Source: Albidovulum denitrificans (GTDB taxonomy: Bacteria; Pseudomonadota; Alphaproteobacteria; Rhodobacterales; Rhodobacteraceae). Taken from it: DNA of 64,000 nt. Location: positions 186,001-250,000 of the forward strand of contig NZ_PVEP01000003.1 of assembly GCF_002973535.1 (NCBI RefSeq). The letters run 5' to 3'. The translations under genes were made by a program, and so were the position numbers. Below are positions 15,359 to 22,455 of the stretch, piece by piece. Under the pieces are notes generated by a model. The model did not search any database. It was not told where the DNA came from and worked only from the letters and a program-made list of their open reading frames with translations. How positions within the stretch are numbered: position 1 is the stretch's first letter; each line of letters opens with the position of its first letter.

Positions 15359-16449
15359 AGTGGCTGACGCTGATCCTGTTCCTGTTCGGCGCCTTTGCCG
15401 CCGCGGCCGCCCCGGTCAGGATCAAGGACCTGGTCGAATTCGACGGCGTTCGCGGCAACGACCTTGTCGGCTATGGCCTTGTCGTCGGGCTGAACGGCAC
15501 CGGCGACGGGCTGCGCAACGCGCCCTTCACCGAAGAGATCATGTCGAACATCCTTGAGAGGCTCGGCGTCAACATCACCGGCGAAAACATGCGGCCAAAG
15601 AACGTGGCCGCGGTTCTGGTGACCGCCAGCCTGCCACCTTTCGCGCGCGCCGGGGCGAAGATCGACATCAATGTCTCGGCCATCGGGGATGCGAAAAGCC
15701 TGCTGGGCGGCACGCTGGTGATGACCCCGCTCAACGCCGCGGATGGAGAGATCTATGCGGTGGCGCAGGGGACGGTGATCGCGGGCGGGGCCTCGGCCAA
15801 CGGTCAGGCGGCATCCGTCGTTCAGGGTGTTCCGACCGCCGGAGCGATCCCCGGGGGGGCGCGTGTGGAACGCGAGGTCCCCTTCGATTTCGCCGCGCTC
15901 AAGACCGTGCGGCTGGCGCTGCGGACGCCGGATTTCACCACTGCGGGCCGGATCGAGGATGCGGTCAATCGCGAGTTCGGACGCGGCGTGGCGGCGATGA
16001 CCGATGCCGGGACCGTCTCGGTCGATATCCGCGCGACGCGGCTGTCGACGGCCCATGCGCTTGGCCGGATCGAGAACCTCTCGGTCCAGCCGGAGTTGCG
16101 CGCCCGGGTCGTCGTCGATCAACGTTCCGGCACCATCGTCGTCGGCTCTGACGTCACGATCAGCCGCGTCGCGGTCAGCCAGGGCAACCTGACCCTGCGC
16201 GTGGAAGAGGCGCCCATCGCGGTGCAGCCGAACCCCTTTGCCGAGGGCGAGACGGTCATCGTGCCGCGCAGCACGGCGAGCGTTCAGGAAGAGCCCGGGA
16301 TCGGCATGGCCGAGATCCGCGATACCTCATCGCTGTCCGAGGTCGTGGCGGGGCTGAACGCGCTTGGCGTCTCCCCGCGCGACATGATCGACATCCTGAA
16401 AAGCATCCATGCCGCCGGGGCGCTGCACGCGGAGTTCGTGGTGCAGTGA
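15355..16449 (+). CDS. flgI: Flagellar P-ring protein FlgI
   Basis: 364 residues with a Sec signal peptide (MKWLTLILFLFGAFAAAAA). The P-ring domain is highly conserved: RIKDLVEFDGVRGNDLVGYG, VVGLNGTGDG, MRPKNVAAVLVTASLPPFAR, DINVSAIGDAKSLLGGTLVMTPL. It forms the periplasmic bushing around the rod with the L-ring protein FlgH (30527-31252). FlgA at 31265 should be its assembly chaperone. Last gene of the motB block; it faces fliP across a 328-nt spacer. Confidence 0.96.
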   Translation: MKWLTLILFLFGAFAAAAAPVRIKDLVEFDGVRGNDLVGYGLVVGLNGTGDGLRNAPFTEEIMSNILERLGVNITGENMRPKNVAAVLVTASLPPFARAGAKIDINVSAIGDAKSLLGGTLVMTPLNAADGEIYAVAQGTVIAGGASANGQAASVVQGVPTAGAIPGGARVEREVPFDFAALKTVRLALRTPDFTTAGRIEDAVNREFGRGVAAMTDAGTVSVDIRATRLSTAHALGRIENLSVQPELRARVVVDQRSGTIVVGSDVTISRVAVSQGNLTLRVEEAPIAVQPNPFAEGETVIVPRSTASVQEEPGIGMAEIRDTSSLSEVVAGLNALGVSPRDMIDILKSIHAAGALHAEFVVQ

Positions 16450-16777
16450 CACGGGAACGCGCTGCGCCTTGCGGGGGCCATGGATCGGCTGGCGCGGGCG
16501 GGGGCCTTGGACCGGCCACCGCGGGCGGCGCGCGACGCGGGTAAGATCTATCCGGCCAGCGCTGCCGGGGCCGACTTGCGCGAAGCAAGCTCTGCCAGCC
16601 AGCTCGCCAACAGCGGGTTCCCCTGTGACATTGAGAGGGGCCGGGATGATCCGGCGATCAAGCGGCTGACCCTATGCTTGGGGTCCGCCCTTCTCTTTGT
16701 CTTGTCAGAACGACGCTATCGGGGGTTCGTGCCACAGAACAGGGGCCGGGCGCGCGAACGCCCGGCCCCGGTCCGGG
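16450..16777. other. Convergent spacer between flgI and fliP
   Basis: 328 nt without a supportable gene. A + strand frame starting at ATG 16480 is open into fliP, but its reading lacks any recognisable family and its 3' third is antisense to fliP. The only clear structure is the strong hairpin at 16742-16769. Confidence 0.5.
16742..16769 (-). terminator. Strong hairpin downstream of fliP
   Basis: Perfect 11-bp stem: GGGGCCGGGCG (16742-16752) and CGCCCGGCCCC (16759-16769) with loop CGCGAA. It lies 8 nt past the fliP stop and may serve both converging units. There is no long T-tract on either side. Confidence 0.6.
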
Positions 16778-17509
16778 TCACATATAGCTGCGTACCAGCG
16801 CGCCGGAGACCAGCGCCCAGCCGTCCGCCACAACGAAGAAGGCAAGCTTGAACGGCAGCGAGACGATCGCCGGCGGCACCATCATCATGCCCATCGACAT
16901 CAGCACGGCCGAGACGACGAGGTCGATGATGAGGAACGGCAGGTACAGCAGGAACCCGACCTCAAACGCGCGGGCCATTTCCGACAGCATGAAGGACGGC
17001 ACGAGCAGCGACAGGGGCGCCGATGCGGCGTCGGTCACCGGCGGGCCGGGGCGGAGGGACGCGAGTTCCAGCAGCGTGTCGGTATCAAGCCGCGCCGCCA
17101 TGAAGCCGCGAAACGGCGTAATGCTGCGGTCGAAGGCAGTCTGGAGGTCGATGCTGCCGTCGATCAGGGGGGAGATGCCCGCCTGCCAGGCCTCGGTCAT
17201 CACCGGCTCCATGATGAACCACGTGAGAAACAGCGAGAGCGACACGATCAGCATGTTCGGTGGCGATTGCTGAAGCCCGATCCCTTGCCGCAGGATCGAC
17301 AGCACCGTCACGATGAAGGGAAAGCAGGTCACCATGACGGCAAGCCCCGGCGCGAGGCTGAGAAGTGTCACCAGCGCGATCAGCAGAAGCGACTGCCCGG
17401 TCAGGGTCGCCCCCCCCAGATCGAGCGTCTGCGCGGCGGCGGGATGCGCCGAAACGGCGAGGACCACGAGCATCAGAGCCGCCCTGCCGGCACGTCGATC
17501 ACAGCGCAT
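16778..17509 (-). CDS. fliP: Flagellar export gate protein FliP
   Basis: 243 residues with a signal peptide (ending SAHPAAAQ) and four membrane helices, as in FliP, the main subunit of the FliPQR export gate. Conserved segments: LTLLSLAPGLAVMVTCFPFIVTVL, GLQQSPPNMLIVSLSLFLT, SFMLSEMARAFEVGFLLYLPFLIIDLVVSAVLMSMGM. It overlaps fliN by 11 nt and is last in the block fliF-fliH-fliN-fliP. FliQ and FliR are at 33205 and 27760. Confidence 0.95.
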   Translation of the reverse strand: MRCDRRAGRAALMLVVLAVSAHPAAAQTLDLGGATLTGQSLLLIALVTLLSLAPGLAVMVTCFPFIVTVLSILRQGIGLQQSPPNMLIVSLSLFLTWFIMEPVMTEAWQAGISPLIDGSIDLQTAFDRSITPFRGFMAARLDTDTLLELASLRPGPPVTDAASAPLSLLVPSFMLSEMARAFEVGFLLYLPFLIIDLVVSAVLMSMGMMMVPPAIVSLPFKLAFFVVADGWALVSGALVRSYM

Positions 17510-17783
17510 CTCTGACCTGCACCACTTCGGTCAGACGCACGGCAAGGCCGCCGCCTTCGGCCGCGTCAAGCTCGGTCAACGCACCGCGCCCGATCAGACG
17601 GTCACCGATGTAAAGCTCTACCGGGTCGTCGATCCGGCGGTCGAGCGACAGGACCGCATCGCGCCGCAGCGCCAGCAGGTCCTTCAGGAGCGGGCGGGCG
17701 TGGCCGACGGAGACCGTGATCTCTATCGGGACCTGGTGAAAGGGGCTGGTGTCGGCGAGGGTGGCGCCGGGCTTGTTATCCAT
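17499..17783 (-). CDS. fliN: Flagellar motor switch protein FliN
   Basis: 94 residues, essentially one SpoA/FliN domain: VPIEITVSVGHARPLLKDLLAL, then DRRIDDPVELYIGDRLIGRGALTEL, then LAVRLTEVV. It forms the lower C-ring and receives FliH-FliI at the export gate. It overlaps fliH by 8 nt and fliP by 11 nt. The usual partners FliM and FliG are not in this window. Confidence 0.92.
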   Translation of the reverse strand: MDNKPGATLADTSPFHQVPIEITVSVGHARPLLKDLLALRRDAVLSLDRRIDDPVELYIGDRLIGRGALTELDAAEGGGLAVRLTEVVQVRDAL

Positions 17784-18378
17784 GGGATTTCAACTCCTGC
17801 TTCTCGATATCGAAGAACCCCGACACCGCACCGGCAATGGCGGCGATGACGCCGTCGAGGTCGATCACCCGTTCGGTCGGGCCGATGCGGAACTGCGCCT
17901 GACCGGGGCCGAGCGTCGGGTCCACGCGCACCTCGGCGGGGAACTTGGCATGGACGATCACCAGATCCTCGATCATCGCGACGTTGTCGGGATGGGTGAG
18001 GATAGACAACGGCGCATCGGCCAGGTCCGCCACAAGGGGGCGAAGCTGTTCCACGACCATCTGGCCCAGTGTCTCGCGCGCAACGGCGGGCAGCACCTTG
18101 GCGACCATGTCGCGCAGAAGCGGCTCAAGCGTGCGCAGGACGTGGCTGTGCGCCTCATGATAGGTGAAGGCCAAATCCTGAAGGTTCTGGCCAAGCTCAT
18201 TGCGCAGCCGCGTCAGGTCGGCGTCCTGCGCCGCGACGGCATCATCCCAGCCCGCCGAGTACCCTTGCTCATAGGCGGCAAGCCGGCCCTCCTCCGCCTC
18301 GGTATCGGTGACGTTGTCGCGGGTCAGGTCCGGGTCGGCAGGGGTGAAGGTTTCAAGCTTCAAAACGCGGGAGATCAT
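17776..18378 (-). CDS. fliH: FliH-like export ATPase regulator
   Basis: 200 residues. Weakly conserved family, assigned from position (between fliF and fliN), size and pattern: an N-terminal acidic segment with an AYEQGYSAGWDDAV motif (GxxxG-type helix typical of FliH), a central helix and the C-terminal VIVHAKFPAEVRVDPTLGPGQAQF plus RVIDLDGVIAAI resembling the FliH/HrpE domain. It would bind FliI (34662) and FliN. It overlaps fliF by 4 nt. Confidence 0.82.
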   Translation of the reverse strand: MISRVLKLETFTPADPDLTRDNVTDTEAEEGRLAAYEQGYSAGWDDAVAAQDADLTRLRNELGQNLQDLAFTYHEAHSHVLRTLEPLLRDMVAKVLPAVARETLGQMVVEQLRPLVADLADAPLSILTHPDNVAMIEDLVIVHAKFPAEVRVDPTLGPGQAQFRIGPTERVIDLDGVIAAIAGAVSGFFDIEKQELKSHG

Positions 18379-19952
18379 GTCGTCTTCTCCTCTTCCGGCT
18401 CTTCCATCCAGCCGCGCAGGATCTCTACCGTCTCATCCTGACGATCGGAGATCAGCTGACGGAGCCGGGCCACCGGGTCGGCGGCGTCGTCCGGGGCCTG
18501 CCGCGTGGCGGGGACCATCGGCAGGGCGGCCGGGTCCGGGCCGTCATCGTCGATGGTTCCGGTCAGCGCCTCGGGCGCGTCACCGGGCGCCCCGGCGGCG
18601 ATCAGGGCGGGGCGGCCCTGCGGCCGCGCGGTGAGGATCGGGCGCAGGACGAAGAGGCCGAGGACGAGCGAGACCACCGCGAAAACGGCAAGCTGGATCA
18701 GCGACATCAAATCGAAGGGCATCCGTTCAAGAAGCGATCCGGCAGGCGCGGGCAGGGCATCGGGCGCGGGTTCGAACCCCATCGATTTCACGGTGATGAC
18801 ATCGCCGCGGGCCGAATCGAAGCCGACCGCGGCGGCGACCAGATCGTGCAGCGCGGCGATCTCCTCCTCGCTGCGCGGGGTCTTCACGGCGGGGTCCTGC
18901 GGGTCGGCCACCCCGTCGATCAGGACCGCGACGGTCAGGCGGCGAATCGCGCCGGGGGCACGGATCACCTCGCGCGTGGTTTCGGAGACTTCGAAGTTCG
19001 TCCGTTCGCGGGTATCGTTGCTTTGACTTTGCGCGCTGCCGTTACCGGCGGCGGCATTTCCGGTGGGCAGGTTGGAGGCGACGGTGACCGCGCCGTTACC
19101 GCTGTCGGTCGAGGAGTTTGAGTTTTCCAGCGTGTCGGTCGAGATGGCGACCCGGCTGTCGGGGTCGAGCTTTCGTTCGGTGATCGCCTCATGTTCGTTC
19201 ACGGTTTCCACCGCGACTTCCACGACCGCGTTGCCATAGCCGACGCGCGCCTCAAGCAGACGTTCGACATTGCGCCGCAGCGTATCTGCACGCTCATCGT
19301 CACCGGCGACGGTGGAGGCGGCAGCGTCTTCGATCAGGCCACCCTCGCTGTCGATGACCGACACGCCCTCGGCCGCAAGGCCGGGGACGGCGGAGGCGAC
19401 AAGATAGCGCAGCGCCCGCACCTGCCGGGTGGACATCGCGCCCGTCGTCGTCACCACGACCGAGGCCGAGGCGGGCGCGGTTCCCCGCAGGCCCTGCTTG
19501 CGCCCGTCGGCAAGGTGGACCCTTGCGGCGCGAACCACCGGCAGCGCCGTGATCGTGCGCGCCAGTTCGCCTTCGCGCGCCCTGAGATAGGCCGCGTCGA
19601 ACATCTGCGAGGTGGTGCCGAAGCCGGAGAGCGAATCGAGCAGCTCGTACCCGGCGCCGCTGGTGGAGGGCAGCCCCTCGGCGGCAAGCGTCATGCGCAA
19701 TTCGTCGCGCCGCGCCGCATCGACATAGATCGCCGAGCCGCGCACGTCATAGGCGGCGCCGGTCTGGTCCAGGGCGGCCAGAACCTCACCCGATTGCTTG
19801 GAATCGAGGCCGGAATAAAGCAGCGCGTAAGAGGGGTTGGAGGCCACCCTGGCCAGCCCGAGGACCGCCGCGAACATGGCCAGCGTGGCCAGCACGACGA
19901 TCACCTGACGGCGCGGTTCCAGCGCCTTCCAGACCGATACCAGTTGCTCCAT
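18375..19952 (-). CDS. fliF: Flagellar MS-ring protein FliF
   Basis: 525 residues. It builds the MS-ring that houses the export gate and rotor. An N-terminal membrane helix (QVIVVLATLAMFAAVLG), two YscJ/FliF ring-building domains (YALLYSGLDSKQSGEVLAAL..., VRAARVHLADGRK) and a C-terminal membrane span (LMSLIQLAVFAVVSLVLGLFVL) are clear. The C-terminal tail that binds FliG is present and acidic. The start at 19952 is supported by GGGAG 9-13 nt upstream; 22 extra upstream residues are rejected. It shares a CtrA-like box with divergent fliL. Confidence 0.95.
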   Translation of the reverse strand: MEQLVSVWKALEPRRQVIVVLATLAMFAAVLGLARVASNPSYALLYSGLDSKQSGEVLAALDQTGAAYDVRGSAIYVDAARRDELRMTLAAEGLPSTSGAGYELLDSLSGFGTTSQMFDAAYLRAREGELARTITALPVVRAARVHLADGRKQGLRGTAPASASVVVTTTGAMSTRQVRALRYLVASAVPGLAAEGVSVIDSEGGLIEDAAASTVAGDDERADTLRRNVERLLEARVGYGNAVVEVAVETVNEHEAITERKLDPDSRVAISTDTLENSNSSTDSGNGAVTVASNLPTGNAAAGNGSAQSQSNDTRERTNFEVSETTREVIRAPGAIRRLTVAVLIDGVADPQDPAVKTPRSEEEIAALHDLVAAAVGFDSARGDVITVKSMGFEPAPDALPAPAGSLLERMPFDLMSLIQLAVFAVVSLVLGLFVLRPILTARPQGRPALIAAGAPGDAPEALTGTIDDDGPDPAALPMVPATRQAPDDAADPVARLRQLISDRQDETVEILRGWMEEPEEEKTT

Positions 19953-20011
19953 GCGCTTTTCTCCCGTCCGCGGCTTCTGCCTGCATGACCCGGATGCTTC
20001 CGCAATCGCGC

Positions 20012-20027
20012 TTAACATTCGGTTAGC
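20012..20027. promoter_or_regulatory. CtrA-like box between fliF and fliL
   Basis: TTAA-CATTCGG-TTAG-C: both half-sites match with one mismatch. It sits centrally in the 120-nt divergent spacer and could serve fliF-fliH-fliN-fliP (minus) and fliL-motE-motA (plus). Confidence 0.65.
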
Positions 20028-20072
20028 ACTGGCCGGTCTATTCCTGTGTCGAGGAAACGACCGGACCGAGAG

Positions 20073-20555
20073 ATGTCAGAGACGCCCCCAGAAACCGCGG
20101 AACCCGCACCGAAGAAGTCGAAATTGCCGCTGATCATCGGGCTTGTCCTGATGCTCGGCCTGGGCGGCGGAGGATTTTACGCCGTCTATAGCGGCCTGAT
20201 TCTCGGCACCCACGAAGCCGCACCGGAAGAGGCGCAGCCCGTCGCGGCCCTGCCCGAGGTCGGCTATGTCCCGATCGAACCGATGGTCGTCTCGCTTGGC
20301 CCGCAGCCCGGCGGGAGGTACCTGCAATTCACCGCGCAGCTTGAGGTGCAGAAGGGTCATGAAGAGGAAACCCTGCACATTATGCCGCGGGTCATGGATG
20401 TCCTGAACGGGTATCTGCGCGCGGTGGAGACCAAGGACCTTGAGGACCCGATGGCCCTCGTCCGGCTTCGAGCGCAGATGCTCAGACGGGTCCAGATGGT
20501 CACCGGCGAGGGTCGGGTGCGCGATCTTCTCATCACCGAATTCGTCATCAACTGA
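20073..20555 (+). CDS. fliL: Flagellar basal-body protein FliL
   Basis: 160 residues. A short cytoplasmic tail, one membrane span (LPLIIGLVLMLGLGGGGFYAVYSGLIL) and a periplasmic FliL domain (EPMVVSLGPQPGGRYLQFTAQLEV...RDLLITEFVIN) are seen. FliL rings surround stators and raise motor torque. ATG 20073 (GAGAG upstream) is taken over GTG 20046. It heads the stator-related block; a second FliL-family gene is at 29975. Confidence 0.9.
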   Translation: MSETPPETAEPAPKKSKLPLIIGLVLMLGLGGGGFYAVYSGLILGTHEAAPEEAQPVAALPEVGYVPIEPMVVSLGPQPGGRYLQFTAQLEVQKGHEEETLHIMPRVMDVLNGYLRAVETKDLEDPMALVRLRAQMLRRVQMVTGEGRVRDLLITEFVIN

Positions 20556-20568
20556 AGCGAGGCAGAAG

Positions 20569-20934
20569 ATGGAGTTGATTGCAGATATTCTTCTGGGGGC
20601 CGGCGCCCTTGGGGTTGCGGCCTATTGCCATATCCTCGCGCGGCGTCTGGCGGCCTTCAGCCGGCTTGAGGGTGGCATCGGCGGCGCGGTCGCGGTCCTG
20701 TCGGCGCAAGTCGATGACATGACGACCGCGCTGGTGGAGGCGCGCGCCGCCGCGCAGGACTCCGAGGCACGGCTGGCCAGCATGACGGCGCGGGCCGAGG
20801 CCGCCGCCGCGCGGCTCGACCTGATCCTCGCGACCATGCACGACCTGCCCGAGGACGGCAAAGCCCCCGCCGTCCGGCGCCGGGTGTTGCGCCGCCGGAG
20901 CAGTTCCCCGGAGATCGAGGAGGAAGCGGCATGA
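20569..20934 (+). CDS. Unknown coiled-coil membrane protein in the stator block
   Basis: 121 residues, not recognised. Residues 1-28 are a hydrophobic segment with a small break (MELIADILLGAGALGVAAYCHILA), followed by a predicted coiled coil (about 40-95: VDDMTTALVEARAAAQDSEARLASM...) and a basic tail (RRRVLRRRSSS). The gene starts 13 nt after fliL and overlaps the MotE-like gene by 4 nt, so it is co-translated. The likely role is an accessory to stator or export assembly; this is inferred from position only. Confidence 0.75.
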   Translation: MELIADILLGAGALGVAAYCHILARRLAAFSRLEGGIGGAVAVLSAQVDDMTTALVEARAAAQDSEARLASMTARAEAAAARLDLILATMHDLPEDGKAPAVRRRVLRRRSSSPEIEEEAA

Positions 20935-21518
20935 GACGGAAGACCAGCCCCCCCCGCCGCCAGCGGCGCGTGGCCCTGCCGGTCCTGTTCGTGTTCCTCA
21001 TCGGCTCTGGCGTCCTGCGCATCGGGCTGACCGCGAGCCACGCCCTTGATGCGGCCACCGCCGCGCCCGCGGCCGCGGCCGAACCCGGCCCGTCCTGCAC
21101 GGCGGACGAAGAGGGGCTGCGCACGATGCTGGAGGAGCTGACCTCCCGCGACGCCGCGCTGAAGGAACGCGAAGCGCGAATCGTCATCCGCGAAAAGGCC
21201 GTCGCCCTGGCCGTCAGCGAGGCCGAGAAACGGATCGCGACCCTTGAGGAGGCGGAGGCAAAGCTGTCGGCCACCCTGGCCCAGGCCGATCAGGCAGCCG
21301 AGAAGGATGTCGACCGGCTGGTCGCTGTTTACGAGAAGATGAAGCCCAAGGTCGCCGCCACGCTGTTTTCGGAAATGGAGCCGGATTTCGCAGCCGGCTT
21401 CCTGGCCAGGATGCGGCCTGACGCCGCGGCGGCCATCATGGCCGGTCTCGACCCGAAAACGGCCTATGCGATCAGTGTCATGTTTGCCGGGCGGAACGCC
21501 GCGGCGCCGAAATCCTGA
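20931..21518 (+). CDS. motE: MotE-like protein with MgtE-N-type domain
   Basis: 195 residues. A membrane/signal-like helix (VALPVLFVFLIGSGVLRIGL) is followed by an Ala-rich linker, a long coiled coil (about 75-130, EEAEAKLSATLAQADQAAEKD) and a C-terminal domain like the MgtE N-domain (LVAVYEKMKPKVAATLFSEMEPDFAAGFLARM). In Sinorhizobium meliloti MotE is the periplasmic chaperone of the motor protein MotC. Here the exported 795-residue protein encoded just after motA could be the client. Confidence 0.8.
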   Translation: MRRKTSPPRRQRRVALPVLFVFLIGSGVLRIGLTASHALDAATAAPAAAAEPGPSCTADEEGLRTMLEELTSRDAALKEREARIVIREKAVALAVSEAEKRIATLEEAEAKLSATLAQADQAAEKDVDRLVAVYEKMKPKVAATLFSEMEPDFAAGFLARMRPDAAAAIMAGLDPKTAYAISVMFAGRNAAAPKS

Positions 21519-21522
21519 TCCG

Positions 21523-21539
21523 CAGACGCAATCTTAACC
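21523..21539 (+). promoter_or_regulatory. Degenerate CtrA-like site before motA
   Basis: CAGA-CGCAATC-TTAA-CC. Only the second half-site is good, but the AATCTTAA core equals that of the motB and flgE boxes. It lies 47 nt before motA, the same distance as at motB. Confidence 0.4.
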
Positions 21540-21585
21540 ACGGGGCGTCAAAGCTCCGGTCAGGCAGAACAGAAAGACGACGGAC

Positions 21586-22455
21586 ATGATCGGCATCATC
21601 GGTATCGTCATCATCTTCGTGATGGTTTTCGGCGGCTACATCGCGGCGGGCGGCAAGCTCGGCATCATCCTGAAATCGCTTCCGTTCGAGTTGATGATGA
21701 TCGGCGGCGCGGCCGTCGGCGCCTTCGTCGTCTCAAGCGACGGGGGGACCATCAAGCAGACAATGAAAGACATCGGCAAGGTCTTCAAGGGCGCGAAATG
21801 GAAGCCCGACGATTACCGCGATCTTCTTTGCCTTCTGTTCGAACTGATCCGCCTTGCGCGCAGCAATCCCGTCGCGCTCGAACCCCATATCGAAGAGCCG
21901 GAAAGCTCCTCGATCTTTGGCAAGTATCCCAAGATCTCGAAGGATCACGAGGCGGTGGAGTTGATCTGCGACACGATGCGCTCGGCCTCGATGAACTACG
22001 ACGATCCGCATCAGGTCGAAGAGGTGCTGGACAAGCAGATCGAGGCCAGCCTGCATCATTCGCTCCATTCCACCCACGCGCTTCAGTCGGTCGCCGACGG
22101 CCTGCCCGCGCTTGGGATCGTCGCCGCCGTTCTCGGCGTCATCAAGACGATGGGTTCCATCGACCAGCCGCCCGAAATCCTTGGCAAGATGATCGGCGGC
22201 GCGCTGGTCGGGACCTTCCTGGGGGTGTTTCTCGCCTACGGGATCGTCGGCCCCTTCGCGGCCAAGCTGAAGACCGTCGTCGAGGAGGACGGCCATTTCT
22301 ACCAGCTGATCCGTGAGGTTCTGGTCGCCAACCTGCACAACCACCCGGCCAATCTCTGCATCGAGGTCGGGCGCCAGAACACGCCCCACCATATCCGGCC
22401 AAGCTTTTCGGTGCTGGAAGAGGCGCTGAAATCCGTGAAATCGGACGCCGCATGA
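21586..22455 (+). CDS. motA: Flagellar motor stator protein MotA
   Basis: 289 residues with four membrane helices: two at the N-terminus, a large cytoplasmic loop (about 60-170) and two at the C-terminal half. Signature GLPALGIVAAVLGVIKTMG and LVGTFLGVFLAYGIVGPFA are visible. The loop carries the charged residues that contact FliG. It pairs with MotB (10628). It overlaps the next gene by 4 nt. Confidence 0.96.
   Translation: MIGIIGIVIIFVMVFGGYIAAGGKLGIILKSLPFELMMIGGAAVGAFVVSSDGGTIKQTMKDIGKVFKGAKWKPDDYRDLLCLLFELIRLARSNPVALEPHIEEPESSSIFGKYPKISKDHEAVELICDTMRSASMNYDDPHQVEEVLDKQIEASLHHSLHSTHALQSVADGLPALGIVAAVLGVIKTMGSIDQPPEILGKMIGGALVGTFLGVFLAYGIVGPFAAKLKTVVEEDGHFYQLIREVLVANLHNHPANLCIEVGRQNTPHHIRPSFSVLEEALKSVKSDAA

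Noticed and set aside
16480-16851. Open frame in the flgI-fliP spacer
   Set aside because: No recognisable family, overlaps the 3' end of fliP on the other strand and runs through the terminator hairpin.
18765-18782. GGTTCGAACCCC, resembling a tRNA T-arm
   Set aside because: Lies inside the fliF coding sequence and no cloverleaf can be built around it.
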